From Actinomycetes bacterium (lineage in GTDB: Bacteria > Actinomycetota > Acidimicrobiia > Acidimicrobiales > Microtrichaceae): 58,511 nucleotides of DNA. The DNA is taken from contig JAKOVA010000199.1 of the NCBI GenBank assembly GCA_029782335.1, forward strand, positions 1 through 58,511. The letters are read 5' to 3'. Under the pieces are notes generated by a model that had not been told where the DNA came from, did no database searches, and was given only the letters and a program-made list of their open reading frames with translations. Every line of letters begins with the position of its first letter. Position 1 is the stretch's first letter. The translations under genes and the position numbers were made by a program. Below, piece after piece: positions 34,115 to 43,292 of the stretch.

Positions 34115-35011
34115 GGTGGCGGCAGAGGCCCCGAGCGCGGCGACGTTCATTCGCCACCACGACAACGGTTCCTGATACCCGGCGTGTTCCAGCGCGGCGT
34201 CGAGCGCGACGTCGGCTGGTCCGCAGTTCACGAGCAGATGGCGATGGCCGCGCTCGGCGACCAGACCCGGAAGCAGCTCCGCCAGCGAGCGCAGCGCTTC
34301 GGAGTCCGGCGGATCGGTGAGGAACCCGATCGGGCCCACCACCAGTGCACTTCCGTCGGGCTCGTAGCCGGCGGGAGCGCGCAGCACTCCGGCGACCGCC
34401 GCGATGGCCCGGGCCGATCCGACCCCCACGACGATCGGCGTGCCGGCAGTCATCTCGTTGCGGCCGGAGCACTGCGGCGGCGTCGCCGTGAGGCTCCACA
34501 CCCAGGGGAGGGCGGATGCTTCAGGGTCCGTGCCGGAGGTGCCGGCGGCGGCCGAGGTGACCTCGCAGGTGCGATGCCGGAGCCAGTTCGTCCGGGTGAG
34601 GCCCGACGACGCGAGCATGCGAGCCTTCGCTGCGTCGATCGTTGCGCACTCCACGGCGATCTCCTCGACTGCGGCCGCAACCGCCCGGGATGCGAGCGAT
34701 GCGAGCAGCGCCCGGCCCGAGCTCTCCCACTCGGGCGAGGATCGGACGACGAATTCGGTGACGACCCACGAGACCCGTGCGCCTCCCCCCATGGTGGCGA
34801 CCGCTGCTCCCACCACTGCGCCATCGCGTTCGTCGACGAGGGCAACGGCTCCGCTGCGGTCGAGGAGCTGTCGGAGCAGCAGCGGATGGACGTGGTGACC
34901 TGAGCTCGCCGGTGCCCACAGTCGCGGGTGACGTCCGGCGTGCAGCAGACGTTCGGACTGTGCGAGGTCCGCGACCTGCGCCAGGTCGTCGTGGCTCATC
35001 GTGCGGATCAC
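34100..35011 (-). CDS. GNAT-like acetyltransferase (putative)
   Basis: 303 aa from GTG 35011, which has AGGAGG upstream. The first half looks like a GNAT fold (VALVDERDGAVVGAAVATM as the beta4 hairpin, then LLASLASRAVAAAVEEIAVECATIDAAKARMLASSGL). A second, diverged domain follows (ALVVGPIGFLTDPPD, LLVNCGPADVALDAALEHAGYQEP), so it may be a double-GNAT protein. The acetyl-CoA loop Q/RxxGxG/A is not evident, which makes the call tentative. It is convergent with nrdJ (15-bp overlap) and divergent from carD. Confidence 0.5.
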   Translation of the reverse strand: MIRTMSHDDLAQVADLAQSERLLHAGRHPRLWAPASSGHHVHPLLLRQLLDRSGAVALVDERDGAVVGAAVATMGGGARVSWVVTEFVVRSSPEWESSGRALLASLASRAVAAAVEEIAVECATIDAAKARMLASSGLTRTNWLRHRTCEVTSAAAGTSGTDPEASALPWVWSLTATPPQCSGRNEMTAGTPIVVGVGSARAIAAVAGVLRAPAGYEPDGSALVVGPIGFLTDPPDSEALRSLAELLPGLVAERGHRHLLVNCGPADVALDAALEHAGYQEPLSWWRMNVAALGASAATSATA

Positions 35012-35193
35012 CTCACACCTCCTCTCGTCGTGTTCCGGTGCTCTCCGTCACACTCCATGGTGCATCACCGTCCCCGGGCTGGTCATGCCCTCGATGACGC
35101 GCCACCCTGGGGTACGAGATGATTCGACGCTCCACCGAGGACATGGCATCCTGCGGAGCGCAGTCCACTGCCTGCACCGAAGGAGCTGATGCC

Positions 35194-35670
35194 TTGTTCG
35201 ACGTCGGAGACCGCGTGGTCTACCCCCACCACGGCGCAGCCGTGATCGTCCGTCGCGAGTCCCGCGAGTTCAACGGGGAGAAGACCGACTACCTCGTCCT
35301 CCAGATGGCGCACGGCGAGCTCACCCTGTCGGTCCCCGCCGACAAGGCTGAGGAGGTCGGCATGCGCCCACCGATCGGCCAAGAGGAGGTGCAGGACCTC
35401 TTCGAGCTGCTCGGCCGCAAAGACATCCGGGAGCCGGCGAACTGGAGCCGGCGCTTCAAGAATCACCAGGAGAAGCTGAAGTCCGGTGACGTGTACCAGG
35501 TCGCCGAGGTGGTCCGGAACCTGGCGCTGCGCGACCAGTCGAAGGGGCTGTCGGCGGGGGAGAAGTCGATGTTCGTCAAGGCCCGCTCGGTCCTCGTGTC
35601 CGAGTTGAGCTTTGCGCTCGACGTCTCCGAGGAAGACGCACTCGAGCAGGTTCAGGAAACGCTGCGCTGA
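35194..35670 (+). CDS. carD: RNA polymerase-binding transcription factor CarD
   Basis: 158 aa. I place the start at TTG 35194 because AGGAG (35181-35185) is 8 nt upstream and the protein then begins LFDVGDRVVYPHHGAAVI, the normal CarD N-terminus; the frame is open further upstream but the residues are unlike the family. The N-terminal Tudor-like domain binds the RNA polymerase beta subunit, and the C-terminal helical domain (NWSRRFKNHQEKLKSGD, VVRNLALRDQSKGLSAGEKSMF) contacts the promoter upstream fork. CarD stabilises open complexes, chiefly at rRNA promoters. Confidence 0.93.
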   Translation: MFDVGDRVVYPHHGAAVIVRRESREFNGEKTDYLVLQMAHGELTLSVPADKAEEVGMRPPIGQEEVQDLFELLGRKDIREPANWSRRFKNHQEKLKSGDVYQVAEVVRNLALRDQSKGLSAGEKSMFVKARSVLVSELSFALDVSEEDALEQVQETLR

Positions 35671-35690
35671 GCGGCGTTCGGTCGATCACC

Positions 35691-36338
35691 GTGGGGTGGC
35701 GAATCGCGGTCGCTGCGTTGTTGGCGATCACGGTCGCCACAGGATGCACCACCTCCGAGTGGGATACGAGCGCGTTCGATCACCCCACCTCGTCTCGGCC
35801 GAAGACCTACACCGACGATCAAGCCGGTCTGGTCGAGTCCATGACCGACTACCTCTCCAAGCCGACCACCAACCTCAACGAATGGGCAGCGCCTCGGGAT
35901 GAGGCGGCATGCGCTGCCGGGAAGATCGTCCAGCACCTCGGGGTGGATCGATTGCTCGACCTCGGCTTCGACCCCAACCGGGCCCGTCTCAATCTCCAGT
36001 ACAGCGCCGATGAACAGACGGCCGTCACGAACATCCTCTCGGGCTGTATCGACGTGGCGAACGGGCTGTTGTCGGTGATCAGCGGCTATCAGAAGCTCGA
36101 CTTGTCCTCGGCCGCGTGTTTCACCCAGGGCATCGCGCGGCGGGGCCTGGATCGCGACTTCATCGCCGGGATCGTGACGGGAGTCACCCCTGACCCCTTC
36201 GCCCGGGACAACCAGCTCGCGATCGGTGTCTCGCGGTTGATGATGGAGTGCTTCGTCGGCGGTCGGGATCTCCTCCCGATCACCCCCCTCGCTCCGTTCC
36301 CCCAGGACGTCGACACCACGACCACAACCGCTTCGTAG
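35691..36338 (+). CDS. putative lipoprotein, unknown function
   Basis: 215 aa. Signal peptide VAALLAITVATGC with a lipobox ending in Gly-Cys near residue 19. The mature region contains four spaced Cys residues (ACAAGKIV, SGCIDV, SAACFTQG, MECFVGG) that could form two disulfides outside the cell, and a Thr-rich end. No family recognised. The gene is 20 bp after carD. Its stop codon TAG is part of the TAGACT hexamer in front of lgt. Confidence 0.6.
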   Translation: MGWRIAVAALLAITVATGCTTSEWDTSAFDHPTSSRPKTYTDDQAGLVESMTDYLSKPTTNLNEWAAPRDEAACAAGKIVQHLGVDRLLDLGFDPNRARLNLQYSADEQTAVTNILSGCIDVANGLLSVISGYQKLDLSSAACFTQGIARRGLDRDFIAGIVTGVTPDPFARDNQLAIGVSRLMMECFVGGRDLLPITPLAPFPQDVDTTTTTAS

Positions 36339-36349
36339 ACTCCTGCGCC

Positions 36350-37321
36350 GTGCTCAGCTCGATTCCAGCCCCGCCGTTCAACTCGATCGGCCCCTTCCGG
36401 CTGTACGGCCTGATGATCGCGCTCGGCGTGCTCGCTGCGGTCTGGCTCGCGCAACGCCGCTACCGAGCGGCCGGCGGCGACCCCGACGTCATCAGCAACC
36501 TGGCGTTCGTCGCCGTTCCGGCCGGCCTCATCGGAGCGCGGCTGTATCACGTCATCACCGACTGGCCGAAGTACAACAGCGCCGAGACGTGGACCAACGC
36601 GTTCAAGATCTGGCAGGGAGGGCTGGGGATCCCCGGTGGGATCATCTGTGGGACGCTCGCGGGCCTGATCTATGTGCGGGCGAAACGCCTGAACCTCGGT
36701 GTGCTGCTCGATGTCGCGGCGCCGTGTCTGCCGATCGCACAGGCCCTCGGTCGGTGGGGGAACTACTTCAACCAGGAGCTCTTCGGCCGGCCAACCTCGC
36801 TGCCGTGGGGGCTCGAAGTCGATCCGCTCTACCGCCCCGACCGGTATCGCACCGAAGCGACGTTCCACCCCACGTTCCTCTACGAGTCGCTGTGGAACCT
36901 CGCCCTCGCCGCCCTCATCATCGCGATCGGCAGCCGGAAACGCCTTCGCTCGGGCAAGCTCTTCCCGCTCTATGTCGGTGGGTATTTCCTCGGCCGGATG
37001 TGGGTGGAAGAGCTCCGAAGCGACCCCGCAGCGATGCTCGGCGGTGTTCGCTGGAACTTCGTGTTCGCGATCGTGATGGTCGTGGTTTCCGCCGCTTGGC
37101 TGCTGTGGCGGGGACCATTGCGTCGCGACGGTGACCCGGAGCCGCTGACGATCGCTCCCGGTTCGCCGGGCTCGATCCCCCTCGAGTCAGCCGCGGTGGA
37201 AGGCGATGATCTCGTCGGAGAGCCGGGGCCACAGCTCGACCGCCCAGGGTCCGAAGGCGCGTCGGCCGAGCCCGACGAGCGCGACGCCGAGGTCGGGGTC
37301 AACCCACAGGAAGGTTCCTGA
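36350..37321 (+). CDS. lgt: prolipoprotein diacylglyceryl transferase
   Basis: 323 aa from GTG 36350, 8 nt after TAGACT (36336-36341). It transfers diacylglyceryl to the lipobox Cys of prolipoproteins. Multi-pass membrane protein; signature GRWGNYFNQELFGRPTSLPWGL is the Lgt motif, with RLYHVITDW, GIPGGIICG and HPTFLYESLWNL also conserved. A hydrophilic tail of about 60 residues after the last helix overlaps 135 bp of the convergent hydrolase gene. Lipoproteins next door and at 12409 are potential substrates. Confidence 0.95.
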   Translation: MLSSIPAPPFNSIGPFRLYGLMIALGVLAAVWLAQRRYRAAGGDPDVISNLAFVAVPAGLIGARLYHVITDWPKYNSAETWTNAFKIWQGGLGIPGGIICGTLAGLIYVRAKRLNLGVLLDVAAPCLPIAQALGRWGNYFNQELFGRPTSLPWGLEVDPLYRPDRYRTEATFHPTFLYESLWNLALAALIIAIGSRKRLRSGKLFPLYVGGYFLGRMWVEELRSDPAAMLGGVRWNFVFAIVMVVVSAAWLLWRGPLRRDGDPEPLTIAPGSPGSIPLESAAVEGDDLVGEPGPQLDRPGSEGASAEPDERDAEVGVNPQEGS

Positions 37322-38002
37322 CGCCCCGAAGTGACCGAAGGTCGCGGGGGAGTTGCGACTGCCACTCCAGTGCGGGTGTTTCGTCCCACGAATCTCGAAC
37401 CCGAGTCCCCACGGGTTCGGACGTTGCGTCCCGAAGCCGGGCAGCACGCCATCGAGGCCCGGGAACTGCACGGTGACGGCCTCGCGCCACGTCGGGGGAC
37501 CGATGAGGGTTGGCACCAACAACTCGGTAGCGAGGAGCGCGAGATCCGCCGCGGTGGCCCGGAACGACGCCGCGGCCGATCCCTCGATGATCGTGGAGCG
37601 CATCCCGAGCGGCTCGGTGACCGCTTCGCGCAGATACCCCCGCCAGTCGATCCCCGACGATTCGGCGAGGGTCTGCGCGAGCAACTCGAAACCGGCATTG
37701 GAGTAGATGCGGCGGGTTCCGGGCGCGGCGAGGACGTCGGCGGAATCGAACGCCAGACCGCTGGTGTGGGCGAGCAAGTGCCGTACCGTCGAGCCGGGCG
37801 GACCCGCGGGCTGATCGAGACGCAGCGTTCCCTCCTCGACAGCCACGAGACATCCGAGCGCCGTGATGAGCTTCGAGACGGATGCGAGTGGGTAGTCGTC
37901 AGCCGAGGCTCGCCAGGTGGTTGCGGCGCCGTCCCTCGTCACCGAGACCACCGCGACCTCGGAGTGCCACGAGTCGAGGAGCGCGTCGACGGCGGGGTTC
38001 AT
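37187..38002 (-). CDS. serine hydrolase (class C beta-lactamase/DD-peptidase-like)
   Basis: 271 aa from ATG 38002, 6 nt after minus-strand TACCCT (38009-38014). Catalytic Ser41-x-x-Lys44 in ASVSKLITALG, Tyr motif YSNAGF, LLAHTSGL after the first motif, and a C-terminal HFGASG as the KTG-like motif. No signal peptide is seen, so it is probably cytoplasmic and closer to esterase-like members (EstB, LACTB type) than to a secreted beta-lactamase. Its last 135 bp are antisense to the end of lgt. Confidence 0.82.
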   Translation of the reverse strand: MNPAVDALLDSWHSEVAVVSVTRDGAATTWRASADDYPLASVSKLITALGCLVAVEEGTLRLDQPAGPPGSTVRHLLAHTSGLAFDSADVLAAPGTRRIYSNAGFELLAQTLAESSGIDWRGYLREAVTEPLGMRSTIIEGSAAASFRATAADLALLATELLVPTLIGPPTWREAVTVQFPGLDGVLPGFGTQRPNPWGLGFEIRGTKHPHWSGSRNSPATFGHFGASGTFLWVDPDLGVALVGLGRRAFGPWAVELWPRLSDEIIAFHRG

Positions 38003-38058
38003 TGCCTCAGGGTAGGGGCGGGTACGATGGGGGAACTCGACAGAAGTGACACCACGAC

Positions 38059-39231
38059 ATGACCACGACCTTTCAGTCGCTCGGCGTGTCGGAGCCGCTC
38101 GTCGATGCACTCCGTGCGAAAGGCATCACCGAGCCGTTCGCGATCCAGGCATTGACGATCTCCGACGCCCTGGCCGGCCGCGATGTGTGCGGCAAGGCCA
38201 AGACCGGCTCCGGCAAGACGCTCGCATTCGGGCTTCCGCTCCTTCAGCTCCTCAGCCGCGCGGCACCCAACCGGCCCCGCGGCCTGTGCCTCGTTCCGAC
38301 CCGCGAGCTCGCCACGCAGGTCCGCGACGAGCTCGCACCGCTCGCTGCGGCCGTTGATCGGCGGGTGACCGCCATCTACGGGGGTGACCCGGTCGACAAG
38401 CAGGTTCGTGCGCTTGAGGCGGGAGTCGATCTCATCGTCTGCACACCGGGCCGAGCGATCGACCTGATCGACCGTGGCGATCTGAGCGTCGCCGAAGTCA
38501 CCCACGTCGTGATCGACGAGGCCGACCGGATGGCCGACATGGGCTTTCTCCCGCAGGTCGAGTGGATTCTCCGCAACGTTGAGGGCAGCCATCAGACATT
38601 GCTGTTCTCGGCGACTCTCGACGGAGTCGTCGACGGCCTCGTCAGCCGCTACCAACACGAACCGGTGCGTCACGAGGTCAGCTCACCGACGGTCACCGTC
38701 GAACAGATGCATCACCGGTTCCTGCTGGTCCACGAGATGGACAAGGCGCGGGTCGCTGCGTCGATCATTCGTGCCGCCCACCGCACGATGGTGTTCACCG
38801 CGACCAAACACGGTGCCGATCGACTCGCCCGGACCCTGCGAGACGACGGCGTGGAGGTCGCGGCGATTCACGGGGACCTCCGCCAGCAGGTCCGCGAGAA
38901 GGCGCTGTCGCGTTTCGGTCACGGCTCCCTGCGGGCGTTGGTCGCGACCGACGTTGCCGCACGGGGCCTCCACATCGACGAGGTCGACGTGGTGATCCAC
39001 TACGACCCGCCGGGTGATCACAAGGCCTATCTGCACCGGTCGGGCCGCACCGCGCGCGCCGGTGAGTCAGGCGTGGTGGTCACGCTGTTGTTGTGGAACC
39101 AGGAGCTCGAGGTGAAACGCCTGCTCAAGCGGATCGGCGTGTCCCAGCCGATCGTGGAGGTGTTCTCCAACGATCCGCGGCTCGCGGATCTCATCGCGTG
39201 GGATCCGAGCGTGGACGGCGCAGTCGCCTAG
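38059..39231 (+). CDS. DEAD-box RNA helicase
   Basis: 390 aa. Motifs in order: Q-motif (FQSLGVSEPLVDALRAKGITEPFAIQ), Walker A AKTGSGKT, PTRELATQ, TPGRAIDL, DEAD in VIDEADRMADMGF, SAT in LLFSATLDG, then helicase domain 2 with ALVATDVAARGLHIDEVDVVIHYD and HRSGRTARAG. It ends soon after the core without an RNA-binding tail, so it is a minimal helicase, perhaps RhlE-like, for RNA unwinding or decay with RNase J. TACGAT at 38023-38028 gives a short leader. Confidence 0.93.
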   Translation: MTTTFQSLGVSEPLVDALRAKGITEPFAIQALTISDALAGRDVCGKAKTGSGKTLAFGLPLLQLLSRAAPNRPRGLCLVPTRELATQVRDELAPLAAAVDRRVTAIYGGDPVDKQVRALEAGVDLIVCTPGRAIDLIDRGDLSVAEVTHVVIDEADRMADMGFLPQVEWILRNVEGSHQTLLFSATLDGVVDGLVSRYQHEPVRHEVSSPTVTVEQMHHRFLLVHEMDKARVAASIIRAAHRTMVFTATKHGADRLARTLRDDGVEVAAIHGDLRQQVREKALSRFGHGSLRALVATDVAARGLHIDEVDVVIHYDPPGDHKAYLHRSGRTARAGESGVVVTLLLWNQELEVKRLLKRIGVSQPIVEVFSNDPRLADLIAWDPSVDGAVA

Positions 39232-39352
39232 ACACGCCATCACCCGGGCTGACGAGGCGTTCGCGATCGGCGCCGCGTACGAGTCGACGCTGAGCCTCGA
39301 CGCTCGGCGATCGGGCGCTCATTACACCCCGAGCGGTGCCGCGTGTGAGCTC

Positions 39353-40780
39353 GTGTCGATGGCCTTCGAGACCTTCGGGTCGCGACGGGTGCCCCGGTTG
39401 GTGCTCGATCCGTCCTGCGGCGGTGGGGTCTTTCTGATCGCTGCCGCCGAAGCGCTCCTCGGAGCGGGCCTCACCCCCGACGACGCACTCGGCCGTCTTG
39501 CCGGGATCGACCTCGATCCCGGAGCGGTCGCGACGACCCGGGCGGCCCTCGGGGCGTGGGCGGCAGCACACGGTCTGGACGAGCGTGCGGCCGAGGAACT
39601 CGTGACGCTTCGTGCGGGCGATGCCTTCACCCTCGAGTGGGGCGACCCGGAGGTGGTGGTGGGGAACCCGCCGTTCCAGGGGCAACTCTCGAACCAGACC
39701 CGCCGCGACGCGACGGCCACCGCCGTGGTCCGCGAGCGTTTCGGCGCCGCGGCGCTCGGATACGTGGACAACGCGCTGCTGTTCCTGCTCGCTGCGGTTC
39801 AAGCCGTCGGCGCCGACGGAGTGGTGGCGATGATCCAGCCGTGGTCGTCGCTCGCGACCGCACACGGGTCGACGGTGCGACGCACCATCCATGAACACGC
39901 CCGAATCGCTGCGGCGTGGATCCCCGACGGGCGGGTGTTCGACGCTGCGGTCGAAGTGTGGGCTCCGGTGCTCGTGGCCGGAGGTCGTGACGGACACGAG
40001 GTGGTGGTCTGCAGCGGGTCCCAACGGCGACGGGTCACCTTGAGCGCTCCGTGGCAGTGGAGCGAGATCGCCGCGGAGATCCACGGCGTTCCTGCGGTCC
40101 ACGTCGACGGTCCGCGGCGTGTCGGTGACATCGCCACCGCGGTGAGCGGGTTCCGTGACGAGTTCTATGCCGTCGCAGCGAACGTCCGAGAGGGAGCCGA
40201 CGACGAACCCGGGGCGTTTCGGGTGGTCACGTCGGGGGCGATCGACCCGTTGACCTTGCGGTGGGGTGGGGTGCCGGCACGGGTCGGGGGAACGTCGTGG
40301 GCCCGGCCGGTGGTCGACCGCTCGCTCCTCGCGGGAGCCGGCGGCAAGATCGCCCGATGGGCCGCCCGTCAGGATGGGCCGAAAGTGCTCGTCGCGAGCC
40401 AGACCCGGGTGATCGAGGCGGCGGCCGATCCGGACGGAACGATGTTGGGGCTGACCCCGACCGTCGCGTTGCGGACCGAGGATGCCCGAACGGCGCTGCT
40501 GATGGCCGCTGCGCTCAGCGCGCCGTCGCTCAGCGCGCTGGCGGCCCGGCGTTGCGCCGGCAGCGGTCGATCCCGCGCCGCACTGCGGATCAGCGCTGCG
40601 GAACTCGCAGCGCTGCCGCTGCCGGCTGACCTCGAGAGGCTGGCGCCGGCACTCGCCGCGCACCAAAGCGGAGCGGGCTGGAAGACGGTGGGTGCCCTTG
40701 CGGACCGGGCGTTCGGCATCGAACGACCTGATGTCGTCGAGTGGTGGTCGGATCAGCTTCCACGGCGGGTCCAGCGGTGA
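39353..40780 (+). CDS. N6-adenine-type DNA methyltransferase (orphan, N-terminus uncertain)
   Basis: 475 aa from GTG 39353. Motif I is VLDPSCGGGVF (GGG where GSG is usual), motif IV is VVGNPPFQGQ, the signature of amino-MTases, and the C-terminus (LRISAAELAALPLPADLERL) resembles a target-recognition tail of type I/IIG enzymes. Coding clearly begins earlier: the 38 codons from 39239 include GAAYESTL and RRSGAHYTP, the conserved lead-in of this family, but contain no ATG/GTG/TTG. ATC 39239, 8 nt after the helicase stop, is the first plausible codon. No restriction gene is adjacent. Confidence 0.82.
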   Translation: MSMAFETFGSRRVPRLVLDPSCGGGVFLIAAAEALLGAGLTPDDALGRLAGIDLDPGAVATTRAALGAWAAAHGLDERAAEELVTLRAGDAFTLEWGDPEVVVGNPPFQGQLSNQTRRDATATAVVRERFGAAALGYVDNALLFLLAAVQAVGADGVVAMIQPWSSLATAHGSTVRRTIHEHARIAAAWIPDGRVFDAAVEVWAPVLVAGGRDGHEVVVCSGSQRRRVTLSAPWQWSEIAAEIHGVPAVHVDGPRRVGDIATAVSGFRDEFYAVAANVREGADDEPGAFRVVTSGAIDPLTLRWGGVPARVGGTSWARPVVDRSLLAGAGGKIARWAARQDGPKVLVASQTRVIEAAADPDGTMLGLTPTVALRTEDARTALLMAAALSAPSLSALAARRCAGSGRSRAALRISAAELAALPLPADLERLAPALAAHQSGAGWKTVGALADRAFGIERPDVVEWWSDQLPRRVQR

Positions 40781-40878
40781 GCGAAACCGGATTGACACCG
40801 CAGCAGGCGGCATGGTGCGATGACGCCGCTTCACGACTGACCCTCCGCCGCTCCCCCCGACCGGGACGCTCCTGACCC

Positions 40879-42099
40879 ATGTCCGTCACCCCAGAGCCGC
40901 CCTCCTCCAGTGCCGTCGGCCGCGGACCGATTCCCGTCTCGGGCGCATGGCGCGAGGGGGATCCGCTCGGGAGCCGCAAGCTCGCCCACGTCGTGGTGGA
41001 TCGCCCGTTCCACCTTGAGGGCGGTGGGGTGCTCCGACAGGTCACCGTCGCGTACGAGACGTGGGGGCGACTGAACGAGGACGCGTCGAACGCTGTGTTG
41101 GTCTGTCACGCGCTCACCGGCGATTCCCACGTCGCCGGCCGTCCCGACGAGGTGCCCTCGACCGGATGGTGGCAGGGCATGTTCGGTCCGGGCCGAGCGT
41201 TGGATCCGCAGCGCTCCTTCATCGTGTGTGCGAACGTGCTCGGCGGCTGTCAGGGAACCACCGGGCCGGCGTCGGTGGATCCCGCAACGGGGCGGCCGTA
41301 CGGGTCGAGCTTCCCCGTGGTCACAATCCGGGACATGGTGCGCACCCAGGCGCTGCTCGCCGATCATCTCGGTATCGCCCGGTGGAACGCGGTGGTCGGC
41401 GGATCGATGGGCGGCATGCAGGCGCTCGAGTGGGCCGTCATGTTCCCGCACCGGTTGTCGTCGATGGTGATCGCGGCGACGACCGCGGCGGCGTCCGCAC
41501 AGCAGATCGCCTGGTCGATGGTCGGGCGGCGGGCGATCCTGATGGACCCCAACTTCGCCGGAGGGGACTACTACGACCGCCCGGCGGGCTCGGGGCCGCA
41601 CGCTGGCCTCGCCGTCGCCCGTCAAATCGCGCAGATCCACTACCGCTCCGAGGAGGTCTTCGCGGAGCGGTTCGCGAGGAAGCTCGTCGATCCCCTCGAT
41701 GGGAGCGGATCCTTCCGCCTCGATCAGCGTTTCGACGTGGAGGGCTACCTCGACTACCAGGGTGAGAAGCTCGTACGGCGTTTCGACGCGAACTCCTACC
41801 TGCGGCTGAACAAGGCGATGGATCTCCACGACCTCGGGCGGGGTCGCGGTGGAGTGGAAGCAGCGGTGCGGCGCATCGTGGTCCCGTCGCTGGTGATGAG
41901 CATCCGTTCCGATATGAACTATCCGCCGTACCAGCAGTACCGGCTTCGCGATCTCCTGCGAGATGCCGGCACCCGCGTCGGTTTCTACGAGATCGACAGC
42001 CCCGACGGCCACGACGCGTTCCTGACCGAAACCTCCCAGATCTCACCTCTCGTCGCCGGTTTCCTCGACGGCGCCAACGACCTTCGGAGCATCCTGTGA
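40879..42099 (+). CDS. metX: homoserine O-acetyltransferase
   Basis: 406 aa alpha/beta-hydrolase-fold acyltransferase. Motifs: VTVAYETWGRLN, CHALTGDSH, GGCQGTTGP, the nucleophile Ser in VVGGSMGGMQALEWA, DFDANSYLRL-like RRFDANSYLRLNKAMDLHD, an Asp in SIRSDMNYPP and the catalytic His in DSPDGHDAFL. It activates homoserine for methionine synthesis. Whether the acyl group is acetyl or succinyl cannot be read by eye with certainty. Its stop overlaps the metY start (GTGA), so the pair is translationally coupled. Confidence 0.92.
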   Translation: MSVTPEPPSSSAVGRGPIPVSGAWREGDPLGSRKLAHVVVDRPFHLEGGGVLRQVTVAYETWGRLNEDASNAVLVCHALTGDSHVAGRPDEVPSTGWWQGMFGPGRALDPQRSFIVCANVLGGCQGTTGPASVDPATGRPYGSSFPVVTIRDMVRTQALLADHLGIARWNAVVGGSMGGMQALEWAVMFPHRLSSMVIAATTAAASAQQIAWSMVGRRAILMDPNFAGGDYYDRPAGSGPHAGLAVARQIAQIHYRSEEVFAERFARKLVDPLDGSGSFRLDQRFDVEGYLDYQGEKLVRRFDANSYLRLNKAMDLHDLGRGRGGVEAAVRRIVVPSLVMSIRSDMNYPPYQQYRLRDLLRDAGTRVGFYEIDSPDGHDAFLTETSQISPLVAGFLDGANDLRSIL

Positions 42100-43292
42100 C
42101 GAATCAGGCCCCCAACAGCGAATCAACCTGGCGACCGGAGACCGTCGCCATCCGTGCCGGTAGGGCCCACAGCGGCGACGCGCTGGCGCCGACCTTGTGG
42201 GCGTCCTCGGCGTTTGTCGCACCCGACGTCGCTGAAGCGGCACGACGAGCGGCGTCGGGCTCGCCGACCTTCTACGGCCGCTACGCCAATCCCACGACAG
42301 CGGATTTTGAGTCCGCCGTCGCGGAACTCGAACACGCCGAGGCGGCCCGGGCATTCGCCTCGGGCATGGGCGCGGTCAGCGCGGTGGTGCTCGGGATCTG
42401 CTCGCGGGGTGATCACATCGTCACCCAGCGGCAGCTCTACGCCGGAACGCAGTTGCTCTTCACGGCGGTCTGTCCACGGTTCGGGATCGACGTCACCTTC
42501 GTCGACGCCCGCGATCCCGATGCGTGGGAGGCGGCGATCCGTCCCGGCAAGACGATGCTGGTGTACGCCGAGACGCCGGCGAACCCCCGCCTCGATCTGG
42601 TCGATCTCGAACGTCTCGGGGCGATCGCGGGGCCCGTCACCGTCGTCGACTCGACCTTCGCGACGCCATTCGGGCAACGACCCCTCGATTACGGGGTCGA
42701 TCTGGTGTTGCACTCGGCAACCAAGGCGCTCGCCGGTCACAATGACGCCACCTTGGGCGTGGTCGCCGGGAGCGCCGAGCTGATCGAATGGATCCGCGGG
42801 TTCGCCGTGCTCCAGGGAGCCTCGGCGAGCCCCTATGACGCACTCAACGGCATTCGGGGGTTGCGCACGCTCGCCATCCGCGTGCAGCGGCAGAGTGCGA
42901 CCGCGCAGCAGGTTGCAGAGGCGCTCGAGGCGGATGAGCGGGTGGGGGAGGTCTGCTACCCGGGCCTCGCCTCGTTCCCCCAGGCGGAACTTGCAGCACG
43001 CCAGCTCCGCCTCAACGGCGGTCTGTTGAGTTTCGATCTCCTCGGCGGCCTCGCAGCCGGGGAACGGTTCGTGACAGCGACGCGGATCGCTCAGCTCGCT
43101 CCGTCGCTCGGGGGTCCCGAGACGCTCGTCACCCATCCCGCGTCGACGACCCACGCCGGTCTGTTGCCAGAGGAGCTCGCCGAAGCCGGCATCGGCGCGG
43201 GAACGATCCGCATGTCGGTCGGGCTCGAGGACCCCGACGACCTGGTGGCCGACGTGCTCGCCGCCCTGGACGCGACCGAGGACGAGCGGTGA
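42096..43292 (+). CDS. metY: trans-sulfuration PLP enzyme, O-acetylhomoserine sulfhydrylase or cystathionine gamma-synthase
   Basis: 398 aa Cys/Met-metabolism PLP family. FYGRYANPTTADFESAVAELEHAE, FASGMGAVSAV, YAETPANPRLDLVDL, and the PLP lysine in LHSATKALAGHNDATLG. Coupling to metX indicates it uses acetylhomoserine. Length (398) is nearer to MetZ/MetB than to the longer (about 430) MetY proteins, so it may use sulfide (MetZ/MetY) or cysteine (MetB); the symbol is provisional. Confidence 0.82.
   Translation: MTNQAPNSESTWRPETVAIRAGRAHSGDALAPTLWASSAFVAPDVAEAARRAASGSPTFYGRYANPTTADFESAVAELEHAEAARAFASGMGAVSAVVLGICSRGDHIVTQRQLYAGTQLLFTAVCPRFGIDVTFVDARDPDAWEAAIRPGKTMLVYAETPANPRLDLVDLERLGAIAGPVTVVDSTFATPFGQRPLDYGVDLVLHSATKALAGHNDATLGVVAGSAELIEWIRGFAVLQGASASPYDALNGIRGLRTLAIRVQRQSATAQQVAEALEADERVGEVCYPGLASFPQAELAARQLRLNGGLLSFDLLGGLAAGERFVTATRIAQLAPSLGGPETLVTHPASTTHAGLLPEELAEAGIGAGTIRMSVGLEDPDDLVADVLAALDATEDER

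Noticed and set aside
37187-38002. secreted beta-lactamase resistance gene
   Set aside because: No signal peptide and only the generic SxxK/YSN/HxG pattern shared with esterases and peptidases.
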